Shown: positions 33,798 through 45,300 of the stretch, one piece after another
Layout: each line of letters starts with the position of its first letter
Numbering within the stretch: position 1 is the stretch's first letter
Assembly: GCF_020520425.1 (NCBI RefSeq)
Contig: NC_079487.1
Coordinates: 11,765,501 to 11,829,500, forward strand
Length of the DNA: 64,000 nt
Origin: Spinacia oleracea
Lineage: Eukaryota > Streptophyta > Magnoliopsida > Caryophyllales > Amaranthaceae
Direction of reading: 5' to 3'
Made by a program: the position numbers and the translations under genes
Notes under the pieces: generated by a model
Database searches by the model: none
What the model saw: the letters and a program-made list of their open reading frames with translations, nothing else
What the model was told of the DNA's origin: nothing

Positions 33798-35274
33798 CTG
33801 ATTACATTGGCGAAAAATAAGCAAGTTGTGAAAGTACTTAATAGGATCATTATTATATCATATTCATGCAAAAGAAGGAACATAATTGTGAAGCAAATAT
33901 GTACTGCTTCTTAGAATCCCATATGAACGCAATGATAATAAACCTAGCACCTCCATCACCAAGTGTGTATTATGCATTGTTTTCCATTACCTTTCACACC
34001 AAAGCCTCAAAATTATAACAAATACGAAGTACTACACATTATATAAAAGAAGTTACTACATGACTCACCCATCAAACATCGTACATAAAATTTACAGAAA
34101 CAAACTCCTTGCTAAATTCACTGAGAAGTACGAAATTAACTCATTCATTATTACAAACAAATGTGATCAATTGAACAAAAAAAAATTACACAAACACACT
34201 CTTCATTCCCTTAATTCATGAAATGGAAATCGCCAAGGAGGCAATGGAGTATGATGCTTTAACTACAAAATGTTACCTTTCATTTCTTTTATTTGTACCC
34301 AAAAATAATGGAAGCCTAAACTTCCATATTTAAATTTGAAACCTCTAAACTTGAACAGTTCTACCAGAATTGGTTACACCATTTTTGTTTATCTTATATG
34401 GACCTTTTTACAATAATTTTTCAATAAACTTATAGTATTACTGAAACAATTAATTAATCATGGAAGTATTAAGGGCATTAAGAGATGGAGGACGGTGAAG
34501 AACAACAGTATGACTATGCGAATTTCCTTCAACCAGCACCTGCTAAGATAACCGAATAACCAAAAAAAACTATTATGAAATGTAATTAATTGATGAACTA
34601 ATCCATATTAAGAAAAATTTAAATCATAATATTTAAAGTATAAACAATACCCATTATATTTGAACACATTCGTAAAATATTAAACGATGTTTTTTACAGA
34701 AATTTGTGCGATGTAAATCAAATCCTCTACAAATTAATCAAAAATGACAAAAAATACCCAGAAATATAATTAAAATAATTGCAATAATTGCAATAAAAAA
34801 TACAAAAAAGTAAATCAAATCTATGCAAATTAATCTTTTCTTGAAATTTAAATCATCCCCACAACCAAATTCAACAAATAGAAAACCTTAGAAATCTAAT
34901 TGAAGATTATTGCAAAATTTCCTGAACTTTTATATCAAATCATCTACAAGAAATCCCCAAATAATCAGATGAAGAAATTGCGAATCACATAGCCAATTAG
35001 AAATGAAGGAGAATAATTCCAAAATCACAAATTGGCAAATGATTGTAGTCGCAAATTGGCAAATATGAAATTGCAAATCACATAGCCAATTAGAAGGTCG
35101 GTGAGAAAAAGACAGAAGAGAGAGAGAAGGAAAAACCTAAAGTGAAAGGACCAGGCTGAGGCCGGGATGAAGATCGAGGGCTATGGCGCCCATGGCAGTG
35201 CCTTCACAGCGGCGACCAGCTCTCTCTCACACTGATGTTGATGCGGCGGTGGCTGCGACGTATACAATATTTCT
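33798..35274. other. Intergenic, no gene recognised
   Basis: AT-rich sequence. Its right part is the 3' flank of the minus-strand gene at 35275. I saw no further asparagine synthetase exon here, although short diverged exons could be missed. Confidence 0.45.
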
Positions 35275-35532
35275 TCAACCGGCATTTATTAAGCCAAGAA
35301 GTAGAAGAGATAAACCACCAAAGAGAGAAGTTGAAAGAGACGGTGAAGCACCACCAGCGTGCACCGGGGTAGGAGCGGAAAAGTTCTCAATACTAAGAGA
35401 GATTGCCGGAGCCGGCCCTGGGGCGTAATGAGAGTGATGATGACCTTTGGTGGCAGAAACCACCACGATCATGGCAAGAAGAGTGAAGACGGCGCCGGAT
35501 GTTTCCTTTCTCTCTCCAATGCACGTTTTCAT
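35275..35532 (-). CDS. Arabinogalactan-peptide-like, probably GPI-anchored protein
   Basis: The ATG at 35532 gives an 85-residue protein. Residues 1-29 look like a secretion signal (hydrophobic AVFTLLAMIVVVSA). The mature part begins with a histidine-rich GHHHSHY and contains APGPAPA, SAPTP and ASPS, the Ala/Pro/Ser dipeptides that are hydroxylated and decorated with arabinogalactan in plants. Residues 70-85 (FGGLSLLLLGLINAG) form a C-terminal hydrophobic tail typical of a GPI-anchor signal, with small residues before it. The layout is that of classical AG-peptides, although the mature part is longer than their usual 10-15 residues. Such proteins act at the cell surface. The frame is intact and the 5' side has an AGGGTTTTCGATTTG leader. 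It is one of two likely host genes here. Confidence 0.65.
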   Translation of the reverse strand: MKTCIGERKETSGAVFTLLAMIVVVSATKGHHHSHYAPGPAPAISLSIENFSAPTPVHAGGASPSLSTSLFGGLSLLLLGLINAG

Positions 35533-35565
35533 TTTCTCTTTTAATTTAGGGTTTTCGATTTGCAA

Positions 35566-36075
35566 TTAGGTTTCAAAGGGGAACGAAATGGGAAGATGTG
35601 GGGGTAATGTTGTCAATTCTAAGGGGGACACCAAAAGTGTATTTACCAAATTAGCTTAAGATCCTCCCTTATGTAATAGGGATTTTGTATATAGTATATA
35701 TGTTGTTTTGAATTTAATAAAATGTATGTGTGTGACAATATTTTTCGATCTCACCGTGATTGAGCTCATTGTTGATATTAATACTTTGCTTTTCATCCTC
35801 TAAATAAGATTTGTCTACTGTAATACATGTAATTCATATACTCCTCCACTTTTATTTTTTAATGTATCCACTTCTACTTTATTATTTTTGTCAATTATTT
35901 TTTACCTAGTAATTATTCATTTTCTCATAATTATTACACATTTTTGTTATATCTCTCCTACTTTATCCACTGTTCCGGTGTTGAAACAATGGGCTTCGAA
36001 TGAAGGCCCTTTTGATTGTGTTGAAGATCTTGCTAGCTTGAATGAGTTGTGTCCAAATACACCTGCACAATAACA
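35566..36075. other. Intergenic, upstream of the AG-peptide gene
   Basis: This probably holds the promoter of the minus-strand gene (AT-rich, with TATATAGTATATA near 35690). A short open stretch at about 35985-36073 (+) that looks protein-like was not recognised. Confidence 0.4.
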
Positions 36076-36410
36076 AGGTTACTGGCCTCGGGGGTGTTTC
36101 CGACGAATGCCCCTCCGATGCCTAAGTAAGAACGATGCTCGGTTTTCTAGAGAGAAGTTCTCTAGAGAGTAGTCTTAAGGCGGTAAATTGGACGTACCTT
36201 GAGGTGTGAGCCTTGGCGGCTTATTTATAGTGTTTGTGTAGTAAATGCTAATAGGTCATTTATTACTAGTGGGCCTTGGGCCTTTGTTGGTGGCTGATCA
36301 GCCATGTTGAATAGAAGTGGGTTTGATGTTGTTGTGTGGAGCCATTGGGCTTTGGACTTAGTGGCCCAATTTGCTGAAGCTCTCTTCGGTCGTTGGCTTA
36401 TCTTGCGTAC
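36076..36410 (-). repeat. Probable 3' LTR of the Tat element
   Basis: A minus-strand TATA box (plus-strand TTATTTATAG near 36220) and a GC-richer composition like the rest of the element mark this as LTR. Exact LTR ends and a partner LTR were not found. Confidence 0.45.
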
Positions 36411-36423
36411 CCTTTTCTTTCTA

Positions 36424-37159
36424 GGCCAACTATTGGAGCTCCTTTGCTGCTGAGTGTCAATATCATGACGAGAGGCGGCTCCGAAAGTTTGAGGAGATAT
36501 ATGCTCGGGATGTCCCCAACCTCGAACGATCGGCGAGCTTCCTCATTTCCGAGCTTGCGAAGGCGAAGCAGATGGTTGTTGAGTTCACCCAAGAGGGGGG
36601 GGGGGTTCGCTGTCGAGAAGATCGGGAAAGAGGTTGCATTTTGACCTTCCAAGTGCAGGCTGATTCTCTCAAGTACAAAGAGTTTGAGAGGAAGAGTGCC
36701 GAGGAGAAGGCCAACCTCGAGGCCAAGCTTCAGGAGAAGGATACCACTATCGTGGGCCTTCGGGAAAGTGCTCAGAAATTTCAAGCGTCCCTTGAGCGGA
36801 TTCCTGTGCTGGAGCTTGATGTTGATTTGCTAAAGGCCAAGGTTCGCAAGCTTGAGCAGGAGAAGGCTCAGATGTATACTGCCGAGCAATGTCGCAATCA
36901 ATACTGGGAGGGGATCCTCGGCGCTCGTCGCATGTTTGCTAAGAACATGTCGGACTTCAAATGGGCTGAAAATGTACCCAAGTGGCTCGAGGCCGAGGAT
37001 AACCTGTTGGGATGCCAAACCGATATAGATGGCGCTTCTATGGAGCGTGAGGAAGCTGCCAAGGAGCAGAAAGCTCGGAAGGTTGACTTGGAAGGCGATA
37101 CCACTGTGGGTGCTTCTTCGCAGGCTACTCCGCAGGGACTTGCTGGTGATGTCCCTTAG
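36424..37159 (+). pseudogene. Antisense ORF of the Tat element (coiled-coil protein)
   Basis: Coding runs on the strand opposite to pol and ends at TAG 37157-37159. The first part encodes DERRLRKFEEIYARDVPNL and SASFLISELAKAKQMVVEF. A G-run at about 36595-36606 breaks the frame, after which a long Glu/Lys/Leu heptad-like coiled coil follows (SAEEKANLEAKLQEKDTTI, KAKVRKLEQEKAQMY). The 5' edge is preceded by CTTTTCTTTCTAG, which looks like a splice acceptor, so an upstream exon may have been lost. Extra ORFs in antisense between pol and the 3' LTR are known for Tat elements, some matching the putative gypsy-type transposase_28 family. I think this is one of them, but the function is unknown. 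Confidence 0.65.
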
Positions 37160-37569
37160 CAACTCGGGCAATCGTCTTCTTCAGAGTCGGTCGGTTCCAG
37201 TTGAGGGCCTCCGAACTTGTGCTTGACTTTCTTCCCTTTTGCCTCGCCGCTGCCTAGTACTTTTAATAATTCCTTTTTGCTTTCCTTGTACTTCGGTAGG
37301 CCGAAATCATCTGTTGATGGCTGCCGATTTTTAGCTTTATGGTCATTTTGCTTTTAATTTTTGAGGATTTCTCGGATTGTGCCGAGTTTAGTTGATTGAT
37401 GTAATCGTACTTTGTTCCCCCAAATATTGAATGAAAAATGACCTCGCTGTGTTGTCTGATCGTTTTGCCTTCGTTTAATTTCTTGGAGTTTCGAAGCTTT
37501 CAGCTTTACTGAGCTTCCTTGACTCCGAGAGTTTGCTTAGCCAAGCTCGGAGCTTGCCTTCGTTTTTTA

Positions 37570-37795
37570 GTTCTTCAGATCCGTAGATCTGTTAAGAGTT
37601 ATTTTGTTTCCGAGCTCTTTAAATCCGTAGATCTGCTAAGAGTTATTTTGTTTCTGAGCTCTTTAAATCCGTAGATCTGCTAAGAGACTCATTTTATTTC
37701 TGTGCTCTTTAAATCCGTAGATCTGCAAAGAGACTCATTTTATTTTCGAGCTCTTCAGATCCGTCGATCTGCTAAGAGGTTCGAATTGTTCTTCC
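37570..37795. repeat. 44-46-bp tandem repeat in the Tat 3' region
   Basis: Five units share AATCCGTAGATCTGCTAAGA, starting near 37579, 37623, 37667, 37713 and 37759. Tandem repeats between pol and the 3' LTR are a known feature of Tat/Ogre/Retand elements and can seed satellites. Confidence 0.85.
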
Positions 37796-38189
37796 GGTTT
37801 CTTGTGGTTCGGAAACCTGGGCAAGAAACCGCTAGTCGGACTCTCAGTTATGACTTCGGCGATCCGTGGATCTGAGCCGAAGCCTTTATAACTTGATTCG
37901 AGCGACTGTTTGTTGGGAACAAAGTTTTCCGAGGTATCGCAAATCCGGGGATTTTGGACGATACCGCAGGACATAGGTTATCTTAAGTTAGATATTTCTT
38001 GAATTTTTGTCCAAGGAATGGTTAACTCGGATTAATTATTAGCTTCGGATTGATCAGATCCGAGGCTGCATGCATATAAAATAGAAAGACAATGAAGTAA
38101 AATAGAGAGATAAGTTTAATAAAACACATGGTGCCAAGGGCTTTCCTCTTCTCATTAAACAACTTACTTGGATTACAGATAGAGTAAGG

Positions 38190-40825
38190 TCATACAAAGC
38201 ATTTCTTGAGAACATCGGCATTCCAATGGTTCTTCAAGATTGTTCCATCTAACTGTTTAAGCATAAAAGTGTCAGCCCTCTTTTCAGAGTGGATGATGTA
38301 TGGTCCTTCCCAGGTGGATGAGAGTTTCCCATGGATCCTCCCTTTCTGAACTGCGGCGGCGTTTCTGAGTACTAGATCGCCAACCTTCAGAGGTCTAGCG
38401 TTGACTCTTCGGTTGTAATGCTTGCTGACCCTTTGTAAGTAGGAAGCGTTGAGAGTTCGGGCGTCGTTCCGGGCTTCATCCAGTAGATCAAGAGCTTCGG
38501 ACAGGAGTTGGTCGTTGCTTTCTCCATGGACTCCATCATACTTGTTGTATGCCTGGATCCTCAAGCTTTCTGTTCCGATCTCTACAGGGATGACAGCCTC
38601 GGAACCGTATACCAGGTGGAAAGGTGTTTGTCCAGTGGCCTCTTTCTCAGTGGTCCGAAGGGACCAGAGTGTTCCAGGAAGCTCTTCCAGCCATTTGCTC
38701 TTCTCGTCCTTAACTCTCTTCTTGAGTGCGTTGAGGATGAGTTTGTTTGCGGCTTCGGCATGACCGTTTCTTTGAGGGTGGCAAACTGCTGAGTAAGCTA
38801 GGTGGATACCGAACTGCTTGCACCACTTTTGCAGCGGTGTGTTGTCAAATTGTTTTCCATGGTCGAAGACCATCAGCCTCGGTAGGCTGAACCTTGTGAT
38901 GATGTTCTGCCAGATGAATTTGCGGACTTGTGGCTCAGTGATGGAAGAAACTACTTCGGCTTCGATCCACTTGCTGAAATAGTCGACTCCTACAATCAAC
39001 CACTTCTTCTGGTTCAAAGCCGAGGGGAAGGGACCAATGATGTCCAACCCCCATTGTGTGAATGGCAAGGGATAGAGCGTTGATTGTAAGGTCTGAGCTG
39101 GTTGGTGGATAGCCGGTGTGAATTTCTGGCATTTCTCACACTTCCTCGTCATCTGTTTTGCTTCGGAAACCATGGTGGGCCACCAATATCCAGCCCGAAG
39201 GGCCTTGTGTGCCAATGCCCTGCCTCCGATGTGATTTCCTCATATGCCGAGGTGGATTTCCCTTAGGATGTAGTCAGCATCGGTTGGACCTACACATTTC
39301 AGCAGTGAGGCAGAGAATGATTTCCTCATGAGCTCTCCGTTGGCATCGATGATGAACCATTTGTTGAATCTTTTCAGCTTTCTCGCTTGTAGCTTGTCTT
39401 CGGGAAGTTCTCCCCTCTCCTTGTATGTTATTACTGCGTCCATCTAGCTCGGCTCGGTACGTAAATTGCATACTGTGAGGGGTGGCAAATCAATGCTCCT
39501 TTCTTGGTGAACTTCCACATGGACCCACCTGTTAGGCCGATGAGCGTTGAGCTTGCGAGTTTTGACAGCGCGTCGGCTTGTGTATTCTATCCTCGGGGAA
39601 TGAGGATGACTTTGAAGGATCTTAACTTTGACGTTAAGGATTTAATTTTTGCTAGGTAAGATGTCATGCTGGGCCATTTGGCCTCATACTCCCCTCAGAT
39701 TTGGTTGGCTACAAGCTGTGAATCAGTCTTGAGACAAACATGTTTGGCTTCCATGGATAAACAAAGTTCTATCCCTGCGATTGCAGCCTCATATTTGGCC
39801 TCATTGTTGGTTGCTTTGAAGCCAAACTTCAGGGCATACTCTATGATTTTCCTTGTTGGGGGGATCAGTACAACTCCGGCTCCCGAGCCATTTACTGTGG
39901 AGGATCCATCAGTGAAGACCTCCCAAGTGCTCTTTGTATCATCCAATACCTCTTGGTATGAGCATTCGGCCAAGTAGTCAGTGAGTGCTTGTGCCTTGAT
40001 GGCTTTCCTCGGCTGGTACTTGATGCCGAACTCTGATAGCTCGAAGGCCCACGCAGCCAATCTTCGCGACCTCTCTATTTTGTCAAGTACTTTTTCGAGC
40101 GGTTGGCCAGTTAATACTACGATCTAATGAGAGTCGAAGTATGGTCTCAGCTTTCTTGCAGCCACCACCACTGCATATGCCACTTTCTCGATGAGTGGGT
40201 ACCGAGTTTCGGCACCTGTTAGCGTTCGGCTGGTGAAGTAGATTGGCTGTTGCTTTTTCTCCTCTTCCCGAAGGAGTACTGCGCTCACGGTCCCGGGGCT
40301 GACTGCGACGTATAAGTACAGGGTTTCCCCCTCTTTTGGCCTGGCCAATGTCGGCAGTTGGGCCAAGTGAGCCTTGAGCTGTAAAACGCATTGTTTTTCT
40401 CTTGTTCCCATATCAGCTCGAGGTGCACCTTCCTCGGGACACCCTTTTTCTTGACGGGTTTTGCTTCTCCTCCGGGGAGGGTCTTTGGCTTTAGAGATTT
40501 GAAGAAAGGAGCTCCCTTGTCCGAGGCTTTCGATATGAATCTCGACAGTGCGGCTATCCTGCCAGTTAGCCTCTGCACATCTCTCTTTGTCCTCGGCTCG
40601 GGCAAATCTAATGCTGCTTGGACTTTGTCCGGGTTCGCGTCAATTCCTCTTTCGCTCACCATGAATCGAGGAACTTTCCTGACTTGACCCCGAAGACACA
40701 CTTCTTCGGGTTGAGTTTCATGTTGTATTTCCTCAGATTTCCGAAGGTCTCAGCCAGGTCTTTGACATGGTCTTCCTCTTTGATGCTCTTTACAATGGAA
40801 TCGTCCACATAAACCTCGACGTTCC
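38190..40825 (-). pseudogene. Tat gypsy pol remnant: RT end, RNase H, second RNase H, integrase
   Basis: Reading leftwards: the RT catalytic motif VYVDDSIVKS (near 40800) and KLNPKKCVFGV; a conventional RNase H (about 40411-40124); then the archaeal-type RNase H with VFTDGSSTVNGSGAG and NNEAKYEAAIAGIELCL (about 39960-39700); and integrase with its zinc-binding region (GNHIGGRALAHKALRAGYWW, CEKCQKF) and core (LDIIGPF, MVFDHGKQF, NGHAEAAN) ending at 38190. In-frame stops occur near 39708 and 39240, and there is at least one frameshift near 40100. The integrase block of 341 codons is still open. The protein no longer has its Gag, protease and RT N-terminal parts. Confidence 0.88.
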
Positions 40826-42078
40826 TGAAGGAAATAGTGCCCTTGGTCCAAGTATGCATATAATACTAAGTCTAATAAATGCGGTTCAGTATTAATTAAC
40901 AAGTTAATAATTCAGTGAGATCAAGTGAGCTGAATGCCTGACTAGAGGCCGCTTCAGTTCAAGTGGAATTAATTATATTAATCCACAGCTTACTCTTGAC
41001 TGAACCCGTAGGGTCACACAAATAGTACGTAAACGGATCAATTATTTAATGGCATTAAATAATCCATCTATGGATATTCGGAATCGAAGGATCTTGGTTT
41101 CAGTGGGAGCTGAGATCGTCACAGGCAAGAAATGAATACTCCGGAAACGATGATATTGCCGGAAACGGAAATATGGATCGTATCGGAAATATAAATATTA
41201 TCCAAGTCGTAGATGTTGCCGGAAACGGAAACATGGTACGTATCGGAAAATATTATCGGAAATGGAAATATTGCCGGAATCGGAAATATTGCCGGAAACG
41301 GAAATATTGTCAGAATCGGAAATATTATCGGAATCGGAAAATAATTCCGGAAACGGAAATATTAAATATTTGTTCGAAACGGAAATCAATTCCGGAATCG
41401 GAAATATTAAATGTTGTTTGTATCGGAAATGAATTCCGGAATCGGGAATTTAATCGGAAGCGTATCGTACGAATTAGCATCGGACGAGGCCCGCTAGACG
41501 AAGGCCCAGCACGAAGCCAGGCCATCGCCCAGCGAGCCGCACGCAGCAACGCACGCCTCGACCACGCCCAGCGCAAGGCCAGGCCCAGCCAAGGGCGCGC
41601 GCGCGCGCAGCACCGCACATGGGCTGTGCGCTTGTCGTGGGCCGCAAGGCCTGCGCGGGTGCACGGCTTGTACGATGCGTGTGCGGGAAATCCTAATCCT
41701 ATTAGGATTCGTGCGAAGATTAAAATCCTAATCCTATTAGATTTGCTTTGTTATTTAGAGTCCTGATAAAGTTCTAATTAACAAATCCACATCCTAGTAG
41801 GATTACAATTCCTTTTCCATACCTCTATAAATAAGGGCCTATGGTCATTATTTGGATATACGATTCAAGTATTCAAAGTGATTTTTGAGAGCAAAAATTC
41901 AGTCATATAATTGCCTACAATAGCCGAAAATTCTAAGTACCTTAAGGGCGATTCTAGTTGGTCAAGCTTATGGCGGATCCGGACGTGCTGTGGACTATCT
42001 ACGGAGGGACGACATTTGGAGTCCTAAAGACTTGTTCTTGTTCGGTTCGGGCGCAGCTAGGGAGGGCACGCAACAAAG
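40826..42078 (+). repeat. Truncated copia LTR (same family as copy 1)
   Basis: It begins TGAAGGAAATAGTGCCC directly against the Tat reverse transcriptase and follows the copy-1 LTR to CACGCAACAAAG at 42078, where about 90-100 bp of the 3' end are missing. Its U3 has an enlarged CGGAAATATT-type repeat block (about 41150-41450) and it keeps the TATA box at 41826. Beyond 42078 the sequence is CACTA-4 subterminal DNA. No internal copia sequence is attached on either side. Confidence 0.9.
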
Positions 42079-42387
42079 TCATTTGCCTCGCACATTGAGC
42101 TAACGTGCATTGCAAATGACTTATTTTTTTTAAAAAAAATATTCGTTTTTTAATATTAGTTGGAAATTCCGACATGATCGTCTTTGAAATTAGACGGTTC
42201 ATTCCCACTACCGGGAATACATTTATAATTAATACCTGTCACAAAAGTTTACAACGTAATTAACGTTCCCAATAAAAGGCAATTAAATTCCTCATAGATC
42301 GATCAACCAACATGTTACAACAAACATAAAATTATTACAACAAAGGTACGTAGCTAGCTAGAGATCAAGTTCATATTACAAATTAAG

Positions 42388-45300
42388 CTAAAAATTCGAC
42401 ATTGTTCATGAAGTAATCTGCCCAAAAATCTTTCACCTCATTAATCTCCTCCGCTGAATAAGGCAATGTTCTTGAAAAATCCTAAAAAAGTGTAAATAAT
42501 TCAATTTATCAACGATTGATCAATATAATAGTTTTGTGTACTTCAATTTATTATATAAAGTACGTAGTTTATGAGAACATACCTTAGTAAGATCTTGACT
42601 ATTACCATGATTCATTATTATGTCGTACATAAAACGCATGACGTAGTAGCCACAATCTAGTGATCCCGGTTGTTGAGCACACTAAATGCATTAAAATAAA
42701 TAACACAAGTAAAATTTCTATCACATTGTATGTTATAATTTTGAAAAACTTATTTCTTAGGTAAATAATAAACTAATTATATATATATATACCTGTGCTG
42801 GAATCCATGTTAATTTAGTTCCCTTAGATTGTCCACCTAGTCTCTTGTAACTCCGAAAAGCACTACACATTCGATAAAATATGCAATTATATATACTTTG
42901 TTTATACATGTAAATGCAAAGAATATTTTACATGTAAGTGCAATTATATACTTTGTTTACACATGTAAATGCAATTATATACGTAGTAGTCACATTTAAG
43001 GCTAATTGGGTCGTACGTTCTAGGTCATTTTTAGGCAAAAATGATGTTTTCGAACCCAACTTTGAACCAAAGAACCTAAGGAATGTTTTCAAACTTATTA
43101 CACGTCTCATATGCATAGTTATAACTTTCTAAGGCCCTTTACAATCTATTATTTCACATTTAAGGCTAATTGGGTCGTCCTAGGTCATTTTTAGGCAAAA
43201 ATGATGTTTTCGAACCCAACTTTGAACCAAAGAACCTAAGGAATGTTTTCAAACTTATTACACGTCTCATATGCATAGTTATAACTTTGTAAGGCCCTTT
43301 ACAATCTATTATTTCACATTTAAGGCTATTTGGGTCGTCCTAGGTCATTTTTAGGCAAAAATGATGTTTTCGAACCCAACTTTGAACCAAAGAACCTAAG
43401 GAATGTTTTCAAACTTATTACACGTCTCATATGAATAGTTATAACTTTGTAAGGCCCTTTACAATCTATTATTTCACATTTAAGGCTATTTGGGTCGTCC
43501 TAGGTCATTTTTAGGCAAAAATGATGTTTTCGAACCCAACTTTGAACCAAAGAACCTAAGGAATGTTTTCAAACTTATTACACGTCTCATATGCATAGTT
43601 ATAACTTTGTAAGGCCCTTTACAATCTATTATTTCACATTTAAGGCTATTTGGGTCGTCCTAGGTCATTTTTAGGCAAAAATGATGTTTTCGAACCCAAC
43701 TTTGAACCAAAGAACCTAAGGAATGTTTTCAAACTTATTACACGTCTCATATGCATAGTTATAACTTTGTAAGGCCCTTTACAATCTATTATTTCACATT
43801 TAAGGCTATTTGGGTCGTCCTAGGTCATTTTTAGGCAAAAATGATGTTTTCGAACCCAACTTTGAACCAAAGAACCTAAGGAATGTTTTCAAACTTATTA
43901 CACGTCTCATATGCATAGTTATAACTTTGTAAGGCCCTTTACAATCTATTATTTCACATTTAAGGCTATTTGGGTCGTCCTAGGTCATTTTTAGGCAAAA
44001 ATGATGTTTTCGAACCCAACTTTGAACCAAAGAACCTAAGGAATGTTTTCAAACTTATTACACGTCTCATATGCATAGTTATAACTTTGTAAGGCCCTTT
44101 ACAATCTATTATTTCACATTTAAGGCTATTTGGGTCGTCCTAGGTCATTTTTAGGCAAAAATGATGTTTTCGAACCCAACTTTGAACCAAAGAACCTAAG
44201 GAATGTTTTCAAACTTATTACACGTCTCATATGCATAGTTATAACTTTCTAAGGCCCTTTACAATCTATTATTTCACATTTAAGGCTATTTGGGTCGTCC
44301 TAGGTCATTTTTAGGCAAAAATGATGTTTTCGAACCCAACTTTGAACCAAAGAACCTAAGGAATGTTTTCAAACTTATTACACGTCTCATATGCATAGTT
44401 ATAACTTTGTAAGGCCCTTTACAATCTATTATTTCACATTTAAGGCTATTTGGGTCGTCCTAGGTCATTTTTAGGCAAAAATGATGTTTTCGAACCCAAC
44501 TTTGAACCAAAGAACCTAAGGAATGTTTTCAAACTTATTACACGTCTCATATGAATAGTTATAACTTTGTAAGGCCCTTTACAATCTATTATTTCACATT
44601 TAAGGCTATTTGGGTCGTCCTAGGTCATTTTTAGGCAAAAATGATGTTTTCGAACCCAACTTTGAACCAAAGAACCTAAGGAATGTTTTCAAACTTATTA
44701 CACGTCTCATATGAATAGTTATAACTTTGTAAGGCCCTTTACAATCTATTATTTCACATTTAAGGCTATTTGGGTCGTCCTAGGTCATTTTTAGGCAAAA
44801 ATGATGTTTTCGAACCCAACTTTGAACCAAAGAACCTAAGGAATGTTTTCAAACTTATTACACGTCTCATATGCATAGTTATAACTTTGTAAGGCCCTTT
44901 ACAATCTATTATTTCACATTTAAGGCTATTTGGGTCGTCCTAGGTCATTTTTAGGCAAAAATGATGTTTTCGAACCCAACTTTGAACCAAAGAACCTAAG
45001 GAATGTTTTCAAACTTATTACACGTCTCATATGCATAGTTATAACTTTGTAAGGCCCTTTACAATCTATTATTTCACATTTAAGGCTATTTGGGTCGTCC
45101 TAGGTCATTTTTAGGCAAAAATGATGTTTTCGAACCCAACTTTGAACCAAAGAACCTAAGGAATGTTTTCAAACTTATTACACGTCTCATATGCATAGTT
45201 ATAACTTTGTAAGGCCCTTTACAATCTATTATTTCACATTTAAGGCTATTTGGGTCGTCCTAGGTCATTTTTAGGCAAAAATGATGTTTTCGAACCCAAC

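Larger units (their letters stand above)
36076..40825 (-). mobile_element. Decayed Tat-type Ty3/gypsy retrotransposon, 5' half missing
   Basis: On the minus strand the order is reverse transcriptase end, RNase H, a second (archaeal-type) RNase H, integrase, a 3' region with tandem repeats, an antisense ORF and an LTR-like segment at the left. Integrase after RNase H defines Ty3/gypsy. A second RNase H domain and an antisense ORF before the 3' LTR are known for the Tat/Ogre/Retand group. The element is cut at 40825 by a copia LTR, so Gag, protease and most of the reverse transcriptase are missing. Confidence 0.85.

Noticed and set aside
33626-33883. An 85-codon minus-strand open frame rich in hydrophobic residues
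   Set aside because: It is a shadow frame over the asparagine synthetase exon, whose true frame is different.
38449-38792. Plus-strand open frames over the Tat integrase
   Set aside because: They are antisense to a clearly recognisable integrase frame and have no domain of their own.
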